A stretch of DNA of 54,669 nucleotides from Acidobacteriota bacterium. GTDB taxonomy: Bacteria > Acidobacteriota > Blastocatellia > Pyrinomonadales > Pyrinomonadaceae. Position 1 is the first letter of the stretch, and every line of letters starts with the position of its first letter. The position numbers and the translations under genes were made by a program. Of this stretch, positions 7,535 through 16,195 are shown piece by piece. The stretch covers positions 1 through 54,669 of the forward strand of contig JAHBSG010000027.1 in assembly GCA_019639235.1 (NCBI GenBank), in the 5' to 3' direction. The notes beneath the pieces were generated by a model that was not told where the DNA came from, made no database searches, and saw only the letters and a list, made by a program, of their open reading frames with translations.

Positions 7535-8740
7535 ATGATCCTCGTCTTCTATCTATTCGCCGCTTTGCTCGTTTGGTTCAGCTTTAAGTCGTTCCGCGGC
7601 GGGGTCGAGTATCTGCGTTTCTTTCGTGAGGAGCTGACGAAGCCGCCTTCGGAATGGGAGCCGATGGTCACGATCATCGCCCCATGCAAGGGCGTTGATG
7701 AAGGAATGCTGGCGAACTTTGACGCTTTGCTTGGTCAGGACCTGCCCGAGTATGAGGTCGTGTTTGTCATTGACGACCCCGACGACCCGGCCGCCGGCGT
7801 GATCGAACCGGCATGGCAGGAAGCCGAGCGGCACGTAAAGCTCGTCGTCGCACCGAAAGCAACCTCGTCGAGCCAAAAGGTCGAGAACCTTCGCGAAGGC
7901 GTTCTCCACGCCGACCCGAAGAGCGAAGTCTTCGTTTTTGTCGATTCCGATGCACGCCCCTCGCCCGGCTGGCTGCGTGCGTTGATCGCTCCGCTCCGCG
8001 ATGAAACCATCGGTGCCGCGACCGGCTATCGCTGGTTCATCTCCGAAGAGCCGACGCTCGCCTCCGAACTCCGCTCCGCATGGAACGCCTCCATCGCCTC
8101 GGCGCTCGGCCCAAACGAGAAAAGCAATTTCACCTGGGGCGGCTCGATGGCCATCCGCCGAGACGCATTTGAACGCATCGGGATGCGCGAGAAATGGCAG
8201 GGCACGCTTTCGGACGACTTTGCCGTTACGCGGGCGATGCATGCCGCCGGCCTCCGCATCCGCTTCGTCCCGCAGGCGCTGACCGCTTCGGTCGAGAGCT
8301 GCACCTTCCGCGAGCTTTTCGAATTCACCAACCGCCAGATGAGGATCACCCGGGTCTATATGCCGCAGCTTTGGCTGATGTCGTTCTTTGGCTCCGGGCT
8401 TTTCAACCTCGTCATGGCCGCGGCGATCCTGATCGCCATTCTGAGCAAGGCCAACGGCGTTCCCGTCTGGGCGGCTCTCGCCACGCTCTTTCTTGTCTCA
8501 TTCTTTTCCGTCGGCAAGGCCGTGCTTCGTCTCTACGCCGTCCGGCTCGCCCTGCCGCAGTTCGGGCCCGAGCTTCGCCGCCAGCGGTTCTCGCAGTACA
8601 CGCTCTGGCTCTTTACGCCGGCGATCTTCTTTGCAAATTGCGTCGCCGCTCTGCTCTCGCGTGAGATCGTCTGGCGCGGAACCCGCTACAGGCTTGCCTC
8701 GCCCGAGCAGACCGAGATCATGACCGAAGCTCAACGATAA
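7535..8740 (+). CDS. membrane GT2/GT21-type glycosyltransferase (ceramide glucosyltransferase-like)
   Basis: 401 residues. An N-terminal anchor helix (ILVFYLFAALLVWFSF) precedes a GT-A domain with VTIIAPCKGVDEG and the metal-binding FVDSDARPSPGWL. GGSMAIRRDAFERIG and LSDDFAVTRA supply the catalytic-base region, and FTNRQMRITRVY stands at the position of the QxxRW-like motif. Three hydrophobic segments follow in the last 120 residues. This order (D, DxD, D, R-Q-x-R, then C-terminal membrane helices) is that of GT21 ceramide glucosyltransferases and hopanoid-associated HpnI-like enzymes. A lipid acceptor at the inner membrane is inferred; the exact sugar and lipid cannot be told. Confidence 0.85.
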   Translation: MILVFYLFAALLVWFSFKSFRGGVEYLRFFREELTKPPSEWEPMVTIIAPCKGVDEGMLANFDALLGQDLPEYEVVFVIDDPDDPAAGVIEPAWQEAERHVKLVVAPKATSSSQKVENLREGVLHADPKSEVFVFVDSDARPSPGWLRALIAPLRDETIGAATGYRWFISEEPTLASELRSAWNASIASALGPNEKSNFTWGGSMAIRRDAFERIGMREKWQGTLSDDFAVTRAMHAAGLRIRFVPQALTASVESCTFRELFEFTNRQMRITRVYMPQLWLMSFFGSGLFNLVMAAAILIAILSKANGVPVWAALATLFLVSFFSVGKAVLRLYAVRLALPQFGPELRRQRFSQYTLWLFTPAIFFANCVAALLSREIVWRGTRYRLASPEQTEIMTEAQR

Positions 8741-8809
8741 CAACCTTTCTGGCACGGTTCGCACCAAATGGTGGTATATTCCTTTTGGAACTGATAGCGC
8801 TCACGCGTA

Positions 8810-10213
8810 ATGACTGCAATGAAACCTGCCATGCCCATTTTTCGCTTCTTTTTTGTACTGGTGCTCTTCGCGGCTCCGGCGGCCTTTGCACAGAACAAAC
8901 CGGCCGAATCCGCACCGGCTCCGCCCACGCCGCCGATGGGCAAGGCACCGATAATAATCATTCCCGGTATTACAGGGTCGGAGCTCAAGAACTCGAAGAC
9001 GGACAAACTCGTCTGGTTCACCCGCGGCCGCGACAAGGACGATGACATTCGCCTTCCGATCTCGCCGGACCTCAAGAAGAACCGCGATTCGCTCGTCGCG
9101 GGAGACATCATCCGCGGCGTTCGGCTCCTTCGGTTCCTGCCCGAGGTCGAGATCTATAATCAACTTATCGAGTCGCTCGAGAAACGCGGCGGCTACCGCG
9201 AAGCGAAGTGGGACGACCCGAAGCCCGGCGACGTTCAGGACACATTCTACGTCTTCCCGTACGACTGGCGGATCGACAACGTAGAGACCGCCCGCAAACT
9301 GATCCGCGACGTCGAGCAGCTAAAGCGAAAGCTCGGCAAGCCCGACCTCAAATTCAATATCGTCGCCCACTCGATGGGCGGGCTCATCTCGCGTTATGCC
9401 GCGATGTACGGTGATGCGGAGCTCCGCAGCGGCACCGTCCGCCCGACCTGGGCCGGGGCGAAGCACCTCGACAAGATATTCCTCCTCGGTACGCCGAATG
9501 AGGGCTCCGTCCGGGCGCTCGATGCTCTGATCAACGGGCTCTCGATCATCAACGGCATAAACATCCCGTTCTTTCGCGACATCGACCGCTTTGATGTCTT
9601 TACGACGCAGTCGATCTATCAGCTTCTCCCGCACGACGGCAGCCTGATGGCCTACGACGAGGAACTCAAGCCGATCGAGCTCGATATTTTCGACCCGCAA
9701 ACCTGGGAAGAATATGACTGGGCAATTTGGAAGGACAAGAAGTTTGACGACAAGTTCAGCGAGGAAGAGCAGCGCAACGCCCGGCCCTATTTCCGTGCTG
9801 CTCTCAAGCGGGCAAAGGACTTTCAGGCGGCGATCTCGCGTCCCGGCCGCGACAATATTCCGGTAACGTTCTACCTGCTCGGCGCGGACTGCAAGGAAAC
9901 GCCGAACGCGTTCATCCTCCGCCAGGATGGGAAAAAAGACCGCTGGATAACGCAGTTCGAGCCAAAGTCCTTCAAGCGGGACGACGGCACCAAGATCGAA
10001 GCCGAGGAGCTGAAAAAGCTGCTCTTTGCGGTTGGCGATGGCGTTGTGACAAAACGCTCGCTCGCCGGCGAGAGCACGCTGAAACGCGGCGGCGAGCCCG
10101 TCGTCCCGATCGCGGCTGAGATCTTTCAGTGTGAGACGCATACGCGGTTGGTGACTAATCTGGGCATTCAGGATAGACTCTTCGGATATATGACGCCCGT
10201 TGCGGCAAATTAG
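8810..10213 (+). CDS. exported LCAT-like alpha/beta hydrolase
   Basis: 467 residues with a signal peptide (MPIFRFFFVLVLFAAPAAFAQ). The lecithin:cholesterol acyltransferase-like fold is indicated by PIIIIPGITGSEL (oxyanion strand-loop), YVFPYDWRIDN, and the nucleophile elbow VAHSMGGLISRY with Ser at about residue 190. A late Asp/His pair is plausible around GDGVVTKRSL and CETHTRL. LCAT-like enzymes hydrolyse or transfer acyl chains of lipids; the predicted location is periplasm or outside. Two nearby in-frame ATGs (8810, 8819) precede the signal; the first is kept. It stands 18 bases before the ATP-synthase cluster. Confidence 0.82.
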   Translation: MTAMKPAMPIFRFFFVLVLFAAPAAFAQNKPAESAPAPPTPPMGKAPIIIIPGITGSELKNSKTDKLVWFTRGRDKDDDIRLPISPDLKKNRDSLVAGDIIRGVRLLRFLPEVEIYNQLIESLEKRGGYREAKWDDPKPGDVQDTFYVFPYDWRIDNVETARKLIRDVEQLKRKLGKPDLKFNIVAHSMGGLISRYAAMYGDAELRSGTVRPTWAGAKHLDKIFLLGTPNEGSVRALDALINGLSIINGINIPFFRDIDRFDVFTTQSIYQLLPHDGSLMAYDEELKPIELDIFDPQTWEEYDWAIWKDKKFDDKFSEEEQRNARPYFRAALKRAKDFQAAISRPGRDNIPVTFYLLGADCKETPNAFILRQDGKKDRWITQFEPKSFKRDDGTKIEAEELKKLLFAVGDGVVTKRSLAGESTLKRGGEPVVPIAAEIFQCETHTRLVTNLGIQDRLFGYMTPVAAN

Positions 10214-10231
10214 CGGAACGTTCCGCCCGTA

Positions 10232-10813
10232 ATGATAAAGAATCTCCTCGACAGCGACCTGCCCGACCCCGCGGATGAAAAGAAAACCCGCGGCCGCGAG
10301 CCCGAAGTGCTTGGCATTTTCGGCATGGAGCCGGAACTCGGCGAACCGCGTCCGACCGAGCCGGCCATCGAACTGCCGAAAGAAGAGGAACCCGCTTACG
10401 AACGCCGCGAACCAGCCGAACCGCCGGCCCCGACCATCCTCTTGCCCTACGAGCCGCCGACCGCAGGCGATAGCGTCCGAATGGCGGGCCTCGCGTGGTC
10501 GGTCGGCATCACGCTTTTTGGCTCAATAGTTTTCATGCTCGTCATCGGCTGGCTGGCCGATACGCTGCTTGGAACATCGCCTTGGGGGATCGTCGTCGGC
10601 GTGGTTATCGGCTCGATCATCGGCTTTGTTCAGCTTTTCCGCATCAATCGCGAGATATTTCGCCGAAATGCGGCTCCGCCCGAGACGACAACGCTCTTTT
10701 CGGCCGCCGATGCCGCCGAGCCGCCCAAAGAACCCTCGCCGATCCTTCTTCCGCCCGCCGAAACCCCGGCCGATGTTCCGCCTCGCCCGGACTATCTGCC
10801 CCGCGAGGATTGA
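10232..10813 (+). CDS. AtpZ-like FoF1 accessory membrane protein with long acidic N-terminus
   Basis: 193 residues. The core (about 85-145) has two membrane helices separated by a short loop (SVGITLFGSIVFMLVIGWLADTLLG ... WGIVVGVVIGSIIGFVQLFRINREIF), the pattern of the AtpZ/'ATPase gene 1' family. That family usually stands first in atp operons and is linked to ATP-synthase assembly or cation movement. Family members are usually around 100 residues. Here an 80-residue Pro/Glu-rich N-terminal region and a 45-residue Pro-rich C-terminal tail are added. The position immediately before AtpI-like and atpB genes supports the assignment. Confidence 0.75.
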   Translation: MIKNLLDSDLPDPADEKKTRGREPEVLGIFGMEPELGEPRPTEPAIELPKEEEPAYERREPAEPPAPTILLPYEPPTAGDSVRMAGLAWSVGITLFGSIVFMLVIGWLADTLLGTSPWGIVVGVVIGSIIGFVQLFRINREIFRRNAAPPETTTLFSAADAAEPPKEPSPILLPPAETPADVPPRPDYLPRED

Positions 10814-10849
10814 ACTTTCAACAAAGGCAAAGTAAAATTGAGGGTTTGA

Positions 10850-11278
10850 ATGAGCGAACCGGACGATCTCCGTACGCCGGACGCGGCTGAACTGATACCG
10901 AGCCAGCATCGGCGGCTTCTTGTGCTGATGGCCGTGCTTGGTGCATTAGGGACCATCGCCGGGGCCGTATTTAGCTCCGTTAGGTTCGGGGCGGGACTTG
11001 CGGTCGGTGTTCTGCTCGCGTTCGTCAGCTATTTCTGGCTTCGCTATTCGCTCAGGAAGGTTTTTGAAAACACGCCCGAAGGCGAGCGGCCGCGTATCTC
11101 GGCACTCAGATATCTCGGCCGCTACTTTGCTCTTGGCGGAGTTATCGCGGTGATCTATTTGAGCGAGATCCTACCGATCGTCCCGGTAATTCTCGGGATG
11201 GCATCGTTCGGTTTTGCCGTTGTCGCCGAAGGGCTGATACAGATTTTTTTAAGCTTCTCTAACAGGAAGGAAATTTAA
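10850..11278 (+). CDS. atpI: ATP synthase subunit I-like protein
   Basis: 142 residues with four hydrophobic segments (about 25-43, 47-65, 88-105, 108-128). This is the arrangement of the AtpI family, which helps assemble the c-ring and may be a chaperone for subunit c. Sequence similarity within this family is low, so identification rests mainly on size, topology and place: it ends 2 bases before atpB. The start is the ATG at 10850. Confidence 0.75.
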   Translation: MSEPDDLRTPDAAELIPSQHRRLLVLMAVLGALGTIAGAVFSSVRFGAGLAVGVLLAFVSYFWLRYSLRKVFENTPEGERPRISALRYLGRYFALGGVIAVIYLSEILPIVPVILGMASFGFAVVAEGLIQIFLSFSNRKEI

Positions 11279-11280
11279 TA

Positions 11281-12177
11281 ATGCTTTTATTTGCAGGTGA
11301 GCACCCGACACCGCTGATCGTCGAATTCGTCAATTATTACATCGGCGAGCCGCTCCATAAAATTCAAATGGAGACCACTTACGAGTTCTGGAAGTGGTTC
11401 TTCGCGAAGTTCGGGACGACTCCCGAAGCGATGTTCGGTGCTTATACCCCCGAAAATGCCGTTCCCTGGTACACGATAATGTTCGTCATCGCCTGTATTC
11501 TCGCGGTGGCGGTAATCGGACTGCTGAAGGGCAAGCTCTCGGGTGACGATCCGCAGCCGAGCCAGATGACGCTTGAGGCCGGCTATCTTGCGGTCGCGAA
11601 CCTGGTCGAGAACGTCATCGGGCCGCACGGGATGAAATATTTCCCGGTCATCGCGACCTTTGCCGTGCTGGTGCTCATCTCTAACCTGATGGGAACGTTC
11701 CCGATGTTCATGTCGCCGACGGCCTCGGTCAATGTCACCTTCGCTCTCGGTATCGCGTCGTTCGTTTATTACAACTACGTCGGCATTAGCGAGAACGGCT
11801 TCCTGAAGCACATCGGCCACCTCGCCGGCCCGAAGCTGCCGCTGCTGATGGCGATATTCATAACGCCGCTGATCTTTTCGATCGAGCTTATCTCGAACAT
11901 GATCCGGCCGCTGACGCTCGGCGTACGGCTTTTCGCGAACCTTTACGCGGATGAGCAGATCTATTTCCAGATCTCGAACCTCTATCCGCCTTATACACAG
12001 ATATTGCTGCCGGCCGCACTGCTCGTGCTGGCGGTCTTCGTCGCCTTTGTCCAGACTCTGGTCTTCACCCTGCTTTCGTCGATATACGTTAGCGAGGTGA
12101 CGCACCACCACGACGACCATGGCGACCACGGCGAACATGCAGAAGGCCACGGCGAAGCAGCCGCGGCGCACGCATAA
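11281..12177 (+). CDS. atpB: F-type ATP synthase subunit a
   Basis: 298 residues, the ion-channel stator of Fo. The conserved membrane-embedded arginine lies in PLTLGVRLFANLYADEQ, within helix aH5. LISNLMGTFPMFMSPTASVNVTFALG and the terminal LVFTLLSSIYVSE are also family hallmarks. The N-terminal region is extended by about 50 residues. The extreme C-terminus is a His/Asp/Glu-rich tail (HHHDDHGDHGEHAEGHGE), seen in some homologues but unusual; it may bind metal (inference). It is part of a four-gene Fo-only cluster. Confidence 0.95.
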   Translation: MLLFAGEHPTPLIVEFVNYYIGEPLHKIQMETTYEFWKWFFAKFGTTPEAMFGAYTPENAVPWYTIMFVIACILAVAVIGLLKGKLSGDDPQPSQMTLEAGYLAVANLVENVIGPHGMKYFPVIATFAVLVLISNLMGTFPMFMSPTASVNVTFALGIASFVYYNYVGISENGFLKHIGHLAGPKLPLLMAIFITPLIFSIELISNMIRPLTLGVRLFANLYADEQIYFQISNLYPPYTQILLPAALLVLAVFVAFVQTLVFTLLSSIYVSEVTHHHDDHGDHGEHAEGHGEAAAAHA

Positions 12178-12412
12178 AGTTTTTGCGGGGCGTTGTTTGC
12201 TCCGCAAGGAACGCCCAAGGGCGTAAAACAACGGAAGAAACCCGACCGGGAACCTGCGTTTTATAGCAGATATGCCCGCACGCGACAGGCGGCCTGACTC
12301 CAACGAGAGTATAAATCAGGCAATACCGGAAGCGAGGCGAACTTATACCGGCAAGGCAGGCCACGGACGGTTCTTCCTGATCGAACATAAATAGAACAGG
12401 AGACTTATTAGA
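12178..12412 (+). other. 235-bp leader between atpB and atpE
   Basis: No credible gene. The region is rich in short inverted segments, for example GCGGGGCGTTGTTT ... AAACAACG near 12185-12232. It also has a possible distant relative of the 25-nt GCCC...GGGC hairpin elements at about 12272-12296. Such structure between a and c genes could adjust the high c-subunit dosage (inference). The atpE ribosome site AACAGGAGAC is at its end. Confidence 0.4.
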
Positions 12413-12724
12413 ATGAACAAGATCAAACAGATCGCATATGCGGTGCTTACCATCGCTCTCGTCGCCCTGCCGGCAATGGCACAGGGTGCTGCCGATAACG
12501 AATCGACCGTTTCGTCTTACAAGGCGATCGCTGCCGGACTCGGCTTCGGACTCGCCGCCGGCCTTGCCGCTATCGGCCAGGGACTCGTCGGTTCGCGTGC
12601 GGCCGAAGGCGCCGCCCGCAACCCGGGTGCAGCTTCGACCGTTCAGACCATCATGATCATCGCGCTCGCTCTTATCGAGTCGCTCGTGCTCTTCGCACTG
12701 CTCATCGTCTTCGTTAAGCTTTAA
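12413..12724 (+). CDS. atpE: F-type ATP synthase subunit c with signal-like N-terminus
   Basis: 103 residues. Residues 1-23 (ending ALPAMA) resemble a cleavable signal peptide, followed by the c-subunit hairpin. The first helix has the Gly-rich AAGLGFGLAAGLAAIGQG, the polar loop is AARNPGA, and the second helix carries the ion-binding Glu89 in LALIESLVLF. Gln56 lies 33 residues before Glu89 and Ser90 follows it. These match two side-chain ligands of Na+-type rings (Gln32, Glu65, Ser66 in Ilyobacter). However, Leu91 and Phe94 replace the Thr67 and Tyr70 equivalents, so coupling-ion specificity is open. A clear terminator follows the gene. Confidence 0.95.
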   Translation: MNKIKQIAYAVLTIALVALPAMAQGAADNESTVSSYKAIAAGLGFGLAAGLAAIGQGLVGSRAAEGAARNPGAASTVQTIMIIALALIESLVLFALLIVFVKL

Positions 12725-12755
12725 TCGAAGGCGGCAAAAAGTGCCGAAAAGATGG

Positions 12756-12797
12756 ATGCGGACCCGGGCTTCAAGGCTTTGGGTCCGCATTTTCTTT
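12756..12797 (+). terminator. rho-independent terminator after atpE
   Basis: A perfect 10-bp stem, ATGCGGACCC (12756-12765) with GGGTCCGCAT (12781-12790), has a 15-nt loop and runs into TTTCTTTC. It closes the Fo cluster, which shows that the F1 genes do not follow in this transcript. Confidence 0.9.
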
Positions 12798-12873
12798 CAC
12801 ATCCGGCCACATCTGCGGGCTGCCTTTGCGTGTTAAATGCAACCCGCTTAGGATATTATCGTTCTAATAGGAA

Positions 12874-14376
12874 ATGGCTTACGACCTTACAGGGCAGATG
12901 GTTGCCGAGAAATTCAAGCTGATCGGGCTGGTAAAAAGCGGCCCGGCGGGCGACCTTTACCGCGCCGAGAACACTCTGATCGAAAAGCCGGTGACGCTGC
13001 TCGTCTTGCCGGCCGATGCGGAAGCGAAGGCACGCGAGCAGTTCCGTAAGAATGCAAAGGCGGCCTCAGCGGCCGAGCACCCGAACTTGCTCAACGTGCT
13101 CGATTTCGGCATAGACGCTTCGGGCGTTTCCTATGCCGTTTGTGATGCATCAAATCCCGAGACGCTCGCCCAAGCGATCGCCCGCGGCGGAAAAATGCCG
13201 GCCGAGAATGCGGTCGAGATCGGCAAGCAGATCGCCGCCGCGCTTGAAACGCTCCACGCCTCAGGCCGTGTACATGGCAACCTGACTGCCGACAACATTC
13301 TGCTCTCCGAGGTAGCCGAATCCGCCGCCATCGCCAAGGTCGCCGGCATCGGCACCGAAGGCCCGCTCGAGCGGACCGGCGATGTACTCGAGGCCGCCCC
13401 ATCGGAGCTTGCCTATCTTGCACCGGAACTTTGCTCGGGAACGGATTCGCCCGATGCACTTTCCGATATCTATTCCGCCGGCGTCATCATTTATGAAATG
13501 CTTGCCGGCACGGTTCCCTTTTCAGGCGAGAAGCCGACGGATGTGCTGCTCAAGCACATTGAAGAACCTCCGCCGCCGCTTTCCGCATTTCGTTCGGACC
13601 TGCCGCCGACCCTTGAGCCGGTGATACTGAAAGCACTTTCGAAGAGCCCCGAGATGCGACAGCAATCCGGAGCGGAACTGATGGGTGAGCTTGCGGCGGC
13701 TTTCGGCGGAGCACCGGACGCGGCCGCGGCGGGTGAACCCGTAAAGAAAAATAATTTCTGGGCGACCGCGGCAATGGTGCTGATCGGAACGGCCGCTCTC
13801 GGCGGTGCCTTGATCTACGCGACCTGGAGCAAGAAGACCGACCCGGCGACCGTTCTGCAGCCGGACGCCAATGGCATGCCCGTCCAGCCGATCAATCCGG
13901 CGACCGGCACCGAGGAGCAGCAGCTCGCCGTGATGCCGGCGTACTCGATCGACGGCAATTCGAATATGGCGCTGACCGCTCCGGACACGCTTCCGGGCGG
14001 CGATGGCTACAACCCCTGGGCGACAGGCGTACCGCCGCCGGGAGCACCGAGCTACGTACCGCCGGGCGGCGAGATGTATAACATCGACCCGCGGACCGGC
14101 AGCCCCTTTATGCCTCCGGATGGCGGCGTGATACTCGTGCCCGTTCCGGTAAATTCCAACACGCAGCCGGCCGCCTCACCGAGCCCCGGCCGCAACGCGA
14201 ACGTGAACGCGAACGCACGCCCCGCGTCGACGCCGCCTGCGAACTCGGCCCCTTCGAATTCCGCTCCGGCAACGCGGCCAAGCCCGGCTGCCTCGCCTCG
14301 AACGACTCCGGCTCCGGCTCGAACGCCAACACCGGCCCGGAACAGCGGAACCGCCGGCGACCAACCCGGTTCGTAA
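12874..14376 (+). CDS. membrane-anchored Ser/Thr pseudokinase
   Basis: 500 residues with a PknB-like kinase fold (about 12-275). A single membrane helix follows (about 290-312, FWATAAMVLIGTAALGGALIYATW), then a long Pro/Asn/Ala-rich extracytoplasmic tail. The catalytic residues are gone. The glycine loop is KSGPAG, the VAIK strand reads PVTLLVL without Lys, the HRD loop is HGNLTADN (134-141; the Asp is Asn and the catalytic-loop Lys is Thr), and the DFG triplet is GIG (158-160). Structural elements such as YLAPE (181-185) and DIYSAGVIIYEML remain. It therefore probably acts as a sensor or scaffold rather than an enzyme. The tail composition resembles a cell-envelope linker. No partner kinase is adjacent. 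Confidence 0.85.
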   Translation: MAYDLTGQMVAEKFKLIGLVKSGPAGDLYRAENTLIEKPVTLLVLPADAEAKAREQFRKNAKAASAAEHPNLLNVLDFGIDASGVSYAVCDASNPETLAQAIARGGKMPAENAVEIGKQIAAALETLHASGRVHGNLTADNILLSEVAESAAIAKVAGIGTEGPLERTGDVLEAAPSELAYLAPELCSGTDSPDALSDIYSAGVIIYEMLAGTVPFSGEKPTDVLLKHIEEPPPPLSAFRSDLPPTLEPVILKALSKSPEMRQQSGAELMGELAAAFGGAPDAAAAGEPVKKNNFWATAAMVLIGTAALGGALIYATWSKKTDPATVLQPDANGMPVQPINPATGTEEQQLAVMPAYSIDGNSNMALTAPDTLPGGDGYNPWATGVPPPGAPSYVPPGGEMYNIDPRTGSPFMPPDGGVILVPVPVNSNTQPAASPSPGRNANVNANARPASTPPANSAPSNSAPATRPSPAASPRTTPAPARTPTPARNSGTAGDQPGS

Positions 14377-14476
14377 CTCGTGCCTAAATATGGAAGGCGG
14401 ATCAAGCGACACTAACCGGATAAGGTCCGGTCGATTCGCTTCATCCGCCTGATCCGCGTTCAAGAAGCCAACTTCG

Positions 14477-15433
14477 CTATCGCGGCACTTCTATTGTTTT
14501 AAGAATATCCGAAATGACGGCGTCGGTCGTCGCACCTTCGAGCTCGGCCTCGGCCCTGAGGGCGAGCCTGTGGCGGAGCACCGGCCGGGCGATGTCGCGG
14601 ACGTCGTCGGGCGTCGGGAAATCGCGGCCGCGAATGGCGGCGAGAGCCTTTGAGCAAAGCAGCAGGGCGATCGAGGCACGCGGGCTGGCGCCGTAGAGTA
14701 TGGTCGGATGGCTTCGCGTCCGCCTTACGATATCGACGATGTATTTCTGCACGCCCGGCTCCATCCGCATATTGCGAACCTCATGCCGGCAATGCGAGAT
14801 GGCCGCGGCATCTTCAAGCGGGCGAATATCGAGCCGCTCCAGATGATGCGAGTTAAAGCCCGCGTCCCAGCGGGCGACGATCTCGCGTTCGTCCGTTTCT
14901 TGCGGATAATCGATGATGATCTTGAGCAGAAAACGGTCGAGCTGGGCTTCGGGCAGCGGATACGTGCCTTCGTATTCGATCGGGTTCTCGGTCGCGAGCA
15001 CCGTAAAGAGCGGCGAGAGCTGATACCTGTCGCCGTCGATCGTCGTCTGCCGCTCCTCCATTGCCTCAAGCAATGCGGCCTGCGTCTTGGGCGGCGTGCG
15101 GTTTATCTCGTCCGCGAGCAGTATGTCGGTGAAGATCGGCCCGTGGCGGAGCGTGAACTCGGACGACTGCATATTGAAGACGTTCGTGCCGGTGATGTCC
15201 GAAGGCATCAGGTCAGGCGTGAATTGAATTCGCGAGAACCGCGCGCCGATTATCTCGGCCAGCGTCTTGACCATCAGCGTTTTCGCCGTCCCGGGAACGC
15301 CCTCAAGCAATGCGTGGCCTTCGGCAAGGATCGCCACAAGCACCTGCTCGATGACCTCGTCCTGCCCGACGATGGTCTTCCGAAGTTCGTTCAAAACATG
15401 TGCGATAGTATTGGGTGTATATTGCAGTGTCAT
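14477..15433 (-). CDS. MoxR-family AAA+ ATPase
   Basis: 318 residues. Walker A GVPGTAKT is at about 45-52, Walker [10 protein letters not shown] with sensor [13 protein letters not shown] follows, and sensor 1 is [24 protein letters not shown]. The C-terminal lid domain has [16 protein letters not shown] and [14 protein letters not shown]. MoxR ATPases act as chaperones that mature or regulate partner protein complexes, usually encoded with DUF58 (VWA-like) and DUF4129 proteins. It is the last gene of a five-gene minus-strand cluster and starts 5 bases after the TSUP permease gene. No DUF58 gene is present in the cluster. Confidence 0.95.
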   Translation of the reverse strand: MTLQYTPNTIAHVLNELRKTIVGQDEVIEQVLVAILAEGHALLEGVPGTAKTLMVKTLAEIIGARFSRIQFTPDLMPSDITGTNVFNMQSSEFTLRHGPIFTDILLADEINRTPPKTQAALLEAMEERQTTIDGDRYQLSPLFTVLATENPIEYEGTYPLPEAQLDRFLLKIIIDYPQETDEREIVARWDAGFNSHHLERLDIRPLEDAAAISHCRHEVRNMRMEPGVQKYIVDIVRRTRSHPTILYGASPRASIALLLCSKALAAIRGRDFPTPDDVRDIARPVLRHRLALRAEAELEGATTDAVISDILKTIEVPR

Positions 15434-15438
15434 CTTTT

Positions 15439-16185
15439 TCAGATCAGATCAGCGATCAGCTTGACCGCGAGCAAGAGCACGGTCGCGAGAAAAATGCCTC
15501 TCAGCCACGCCTCGTTCATCTTCGTCACAAAATGGGCACCGGCGTATGCTCCAACGAACATCGTAACGCCGAGCACCGCCCCGAGCTTGTAATCCACTAG
15601 ACCTTGCCACATAAAAACGAGCGTGGCAATACCGGAGGAAAACACATTTACGAGCTTTGTCGCGGCGATCGCCCCGCCGTAGCTCATCCCGAAAAACGCA
15701 ACGAATGCGGCCGTCAGCACAGTAACGTAACCGCCGCTATATAGCCCGCCGTAGATAGCGAGAAGGAACGTCGCCCCGAGCCCAATCGCCGAAAGCGACC
15801 ATTCGCCGCCCCGGCCTTCATCGGCCTTATGCCGCGGCCCGAGCAGCGTAAACAGCACGATCGCGATCATCGCCACCGAGACGATCAGCTTCAGTCCGCT
15901 TCCGGCAATCAGCCCGACGAGTCCCGCTCCCATCGCCGAACCGACGAGCGTTACCGCGATCAATGGCGAGAGCCGCTTTACCTCGAGCTTTCCCGAACGA
16001 AGGAACGGGATGGTCGCACCGATCGCCATAAAGGTCAGCCCGAACATATTGGTCGCGACCGCGACGCGCTCATCAATGCCGAACTGGAACATCACCGGCA
16101 CCGTGATCAGCGAATTGCTCCCGGTCACGACCCCAACGGCGCTCGTTACAAAGAACAATGCGATAAGAGCGATGAGCGCCTGCAT
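15439..16185 (-). CDS. TSUP-family (TauE/SafE-like) membrane permease
   Basis: 248 residues from the ATG at 16185, which lies 10 bases after the DUF4350 stop (a GTG two codons upstream is possible). About eight hydrophobic segments are visible. They include the paired repeats typical of TauE/SafE proteins: [21 protein letters not shown] with [14 protein letters not shown], and [42 protein letters not shown]. The family exports sulfite, sulfoacetate or other organosulfur anions; the substrate here is unknown. Finding it inserted between DUF4350 and MoxR genes is unusual. Confidence 0.85.
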   Translation of the reverse strand: MQALIALIALFFVTSAVGVVTGSNSLITVPVMFQFGIDERVAVATNMFGLTFMAIGATIPFLRSGKLEVKRLSPLIAVTLVGSAMGAGLVGLIAGSGLKLIVSVAMIAIVLFTLLGPRHKADEGRGGEWSLSAIGLGATFLLAIYGGLYSGGYVTVLTAAFVAFFGMSYGGAIAATKLVNVFSSGIATLVFMWQGLVDYKLGAVLGVTMFVGAYAGAHFVTKMNEAWLRGIFLATVLLLAVKLIADLI

Positions 16186-16195
16186 TCCCACGCGG

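Noticed and set aside
8751..8766. TGGCACGGTTCGCAC upstream of the LCAT-like gene as a second sigma-54 promoter
   Set aside because: The GG to GC spacing is two bases too short for RpoN, and the TTGC element is absent.
12178..12412. Riboswitch in the atpB-atpE gap
   Set aside because: Only short inverted segments are visible. No known riboswitch core could be recognised.
14708..15592. Plus-strand frame opposite the MoxR gene
   Set aside because: It is a shadow of the strongly conserved MoxR coding sequence and would overlap two genes antisense.
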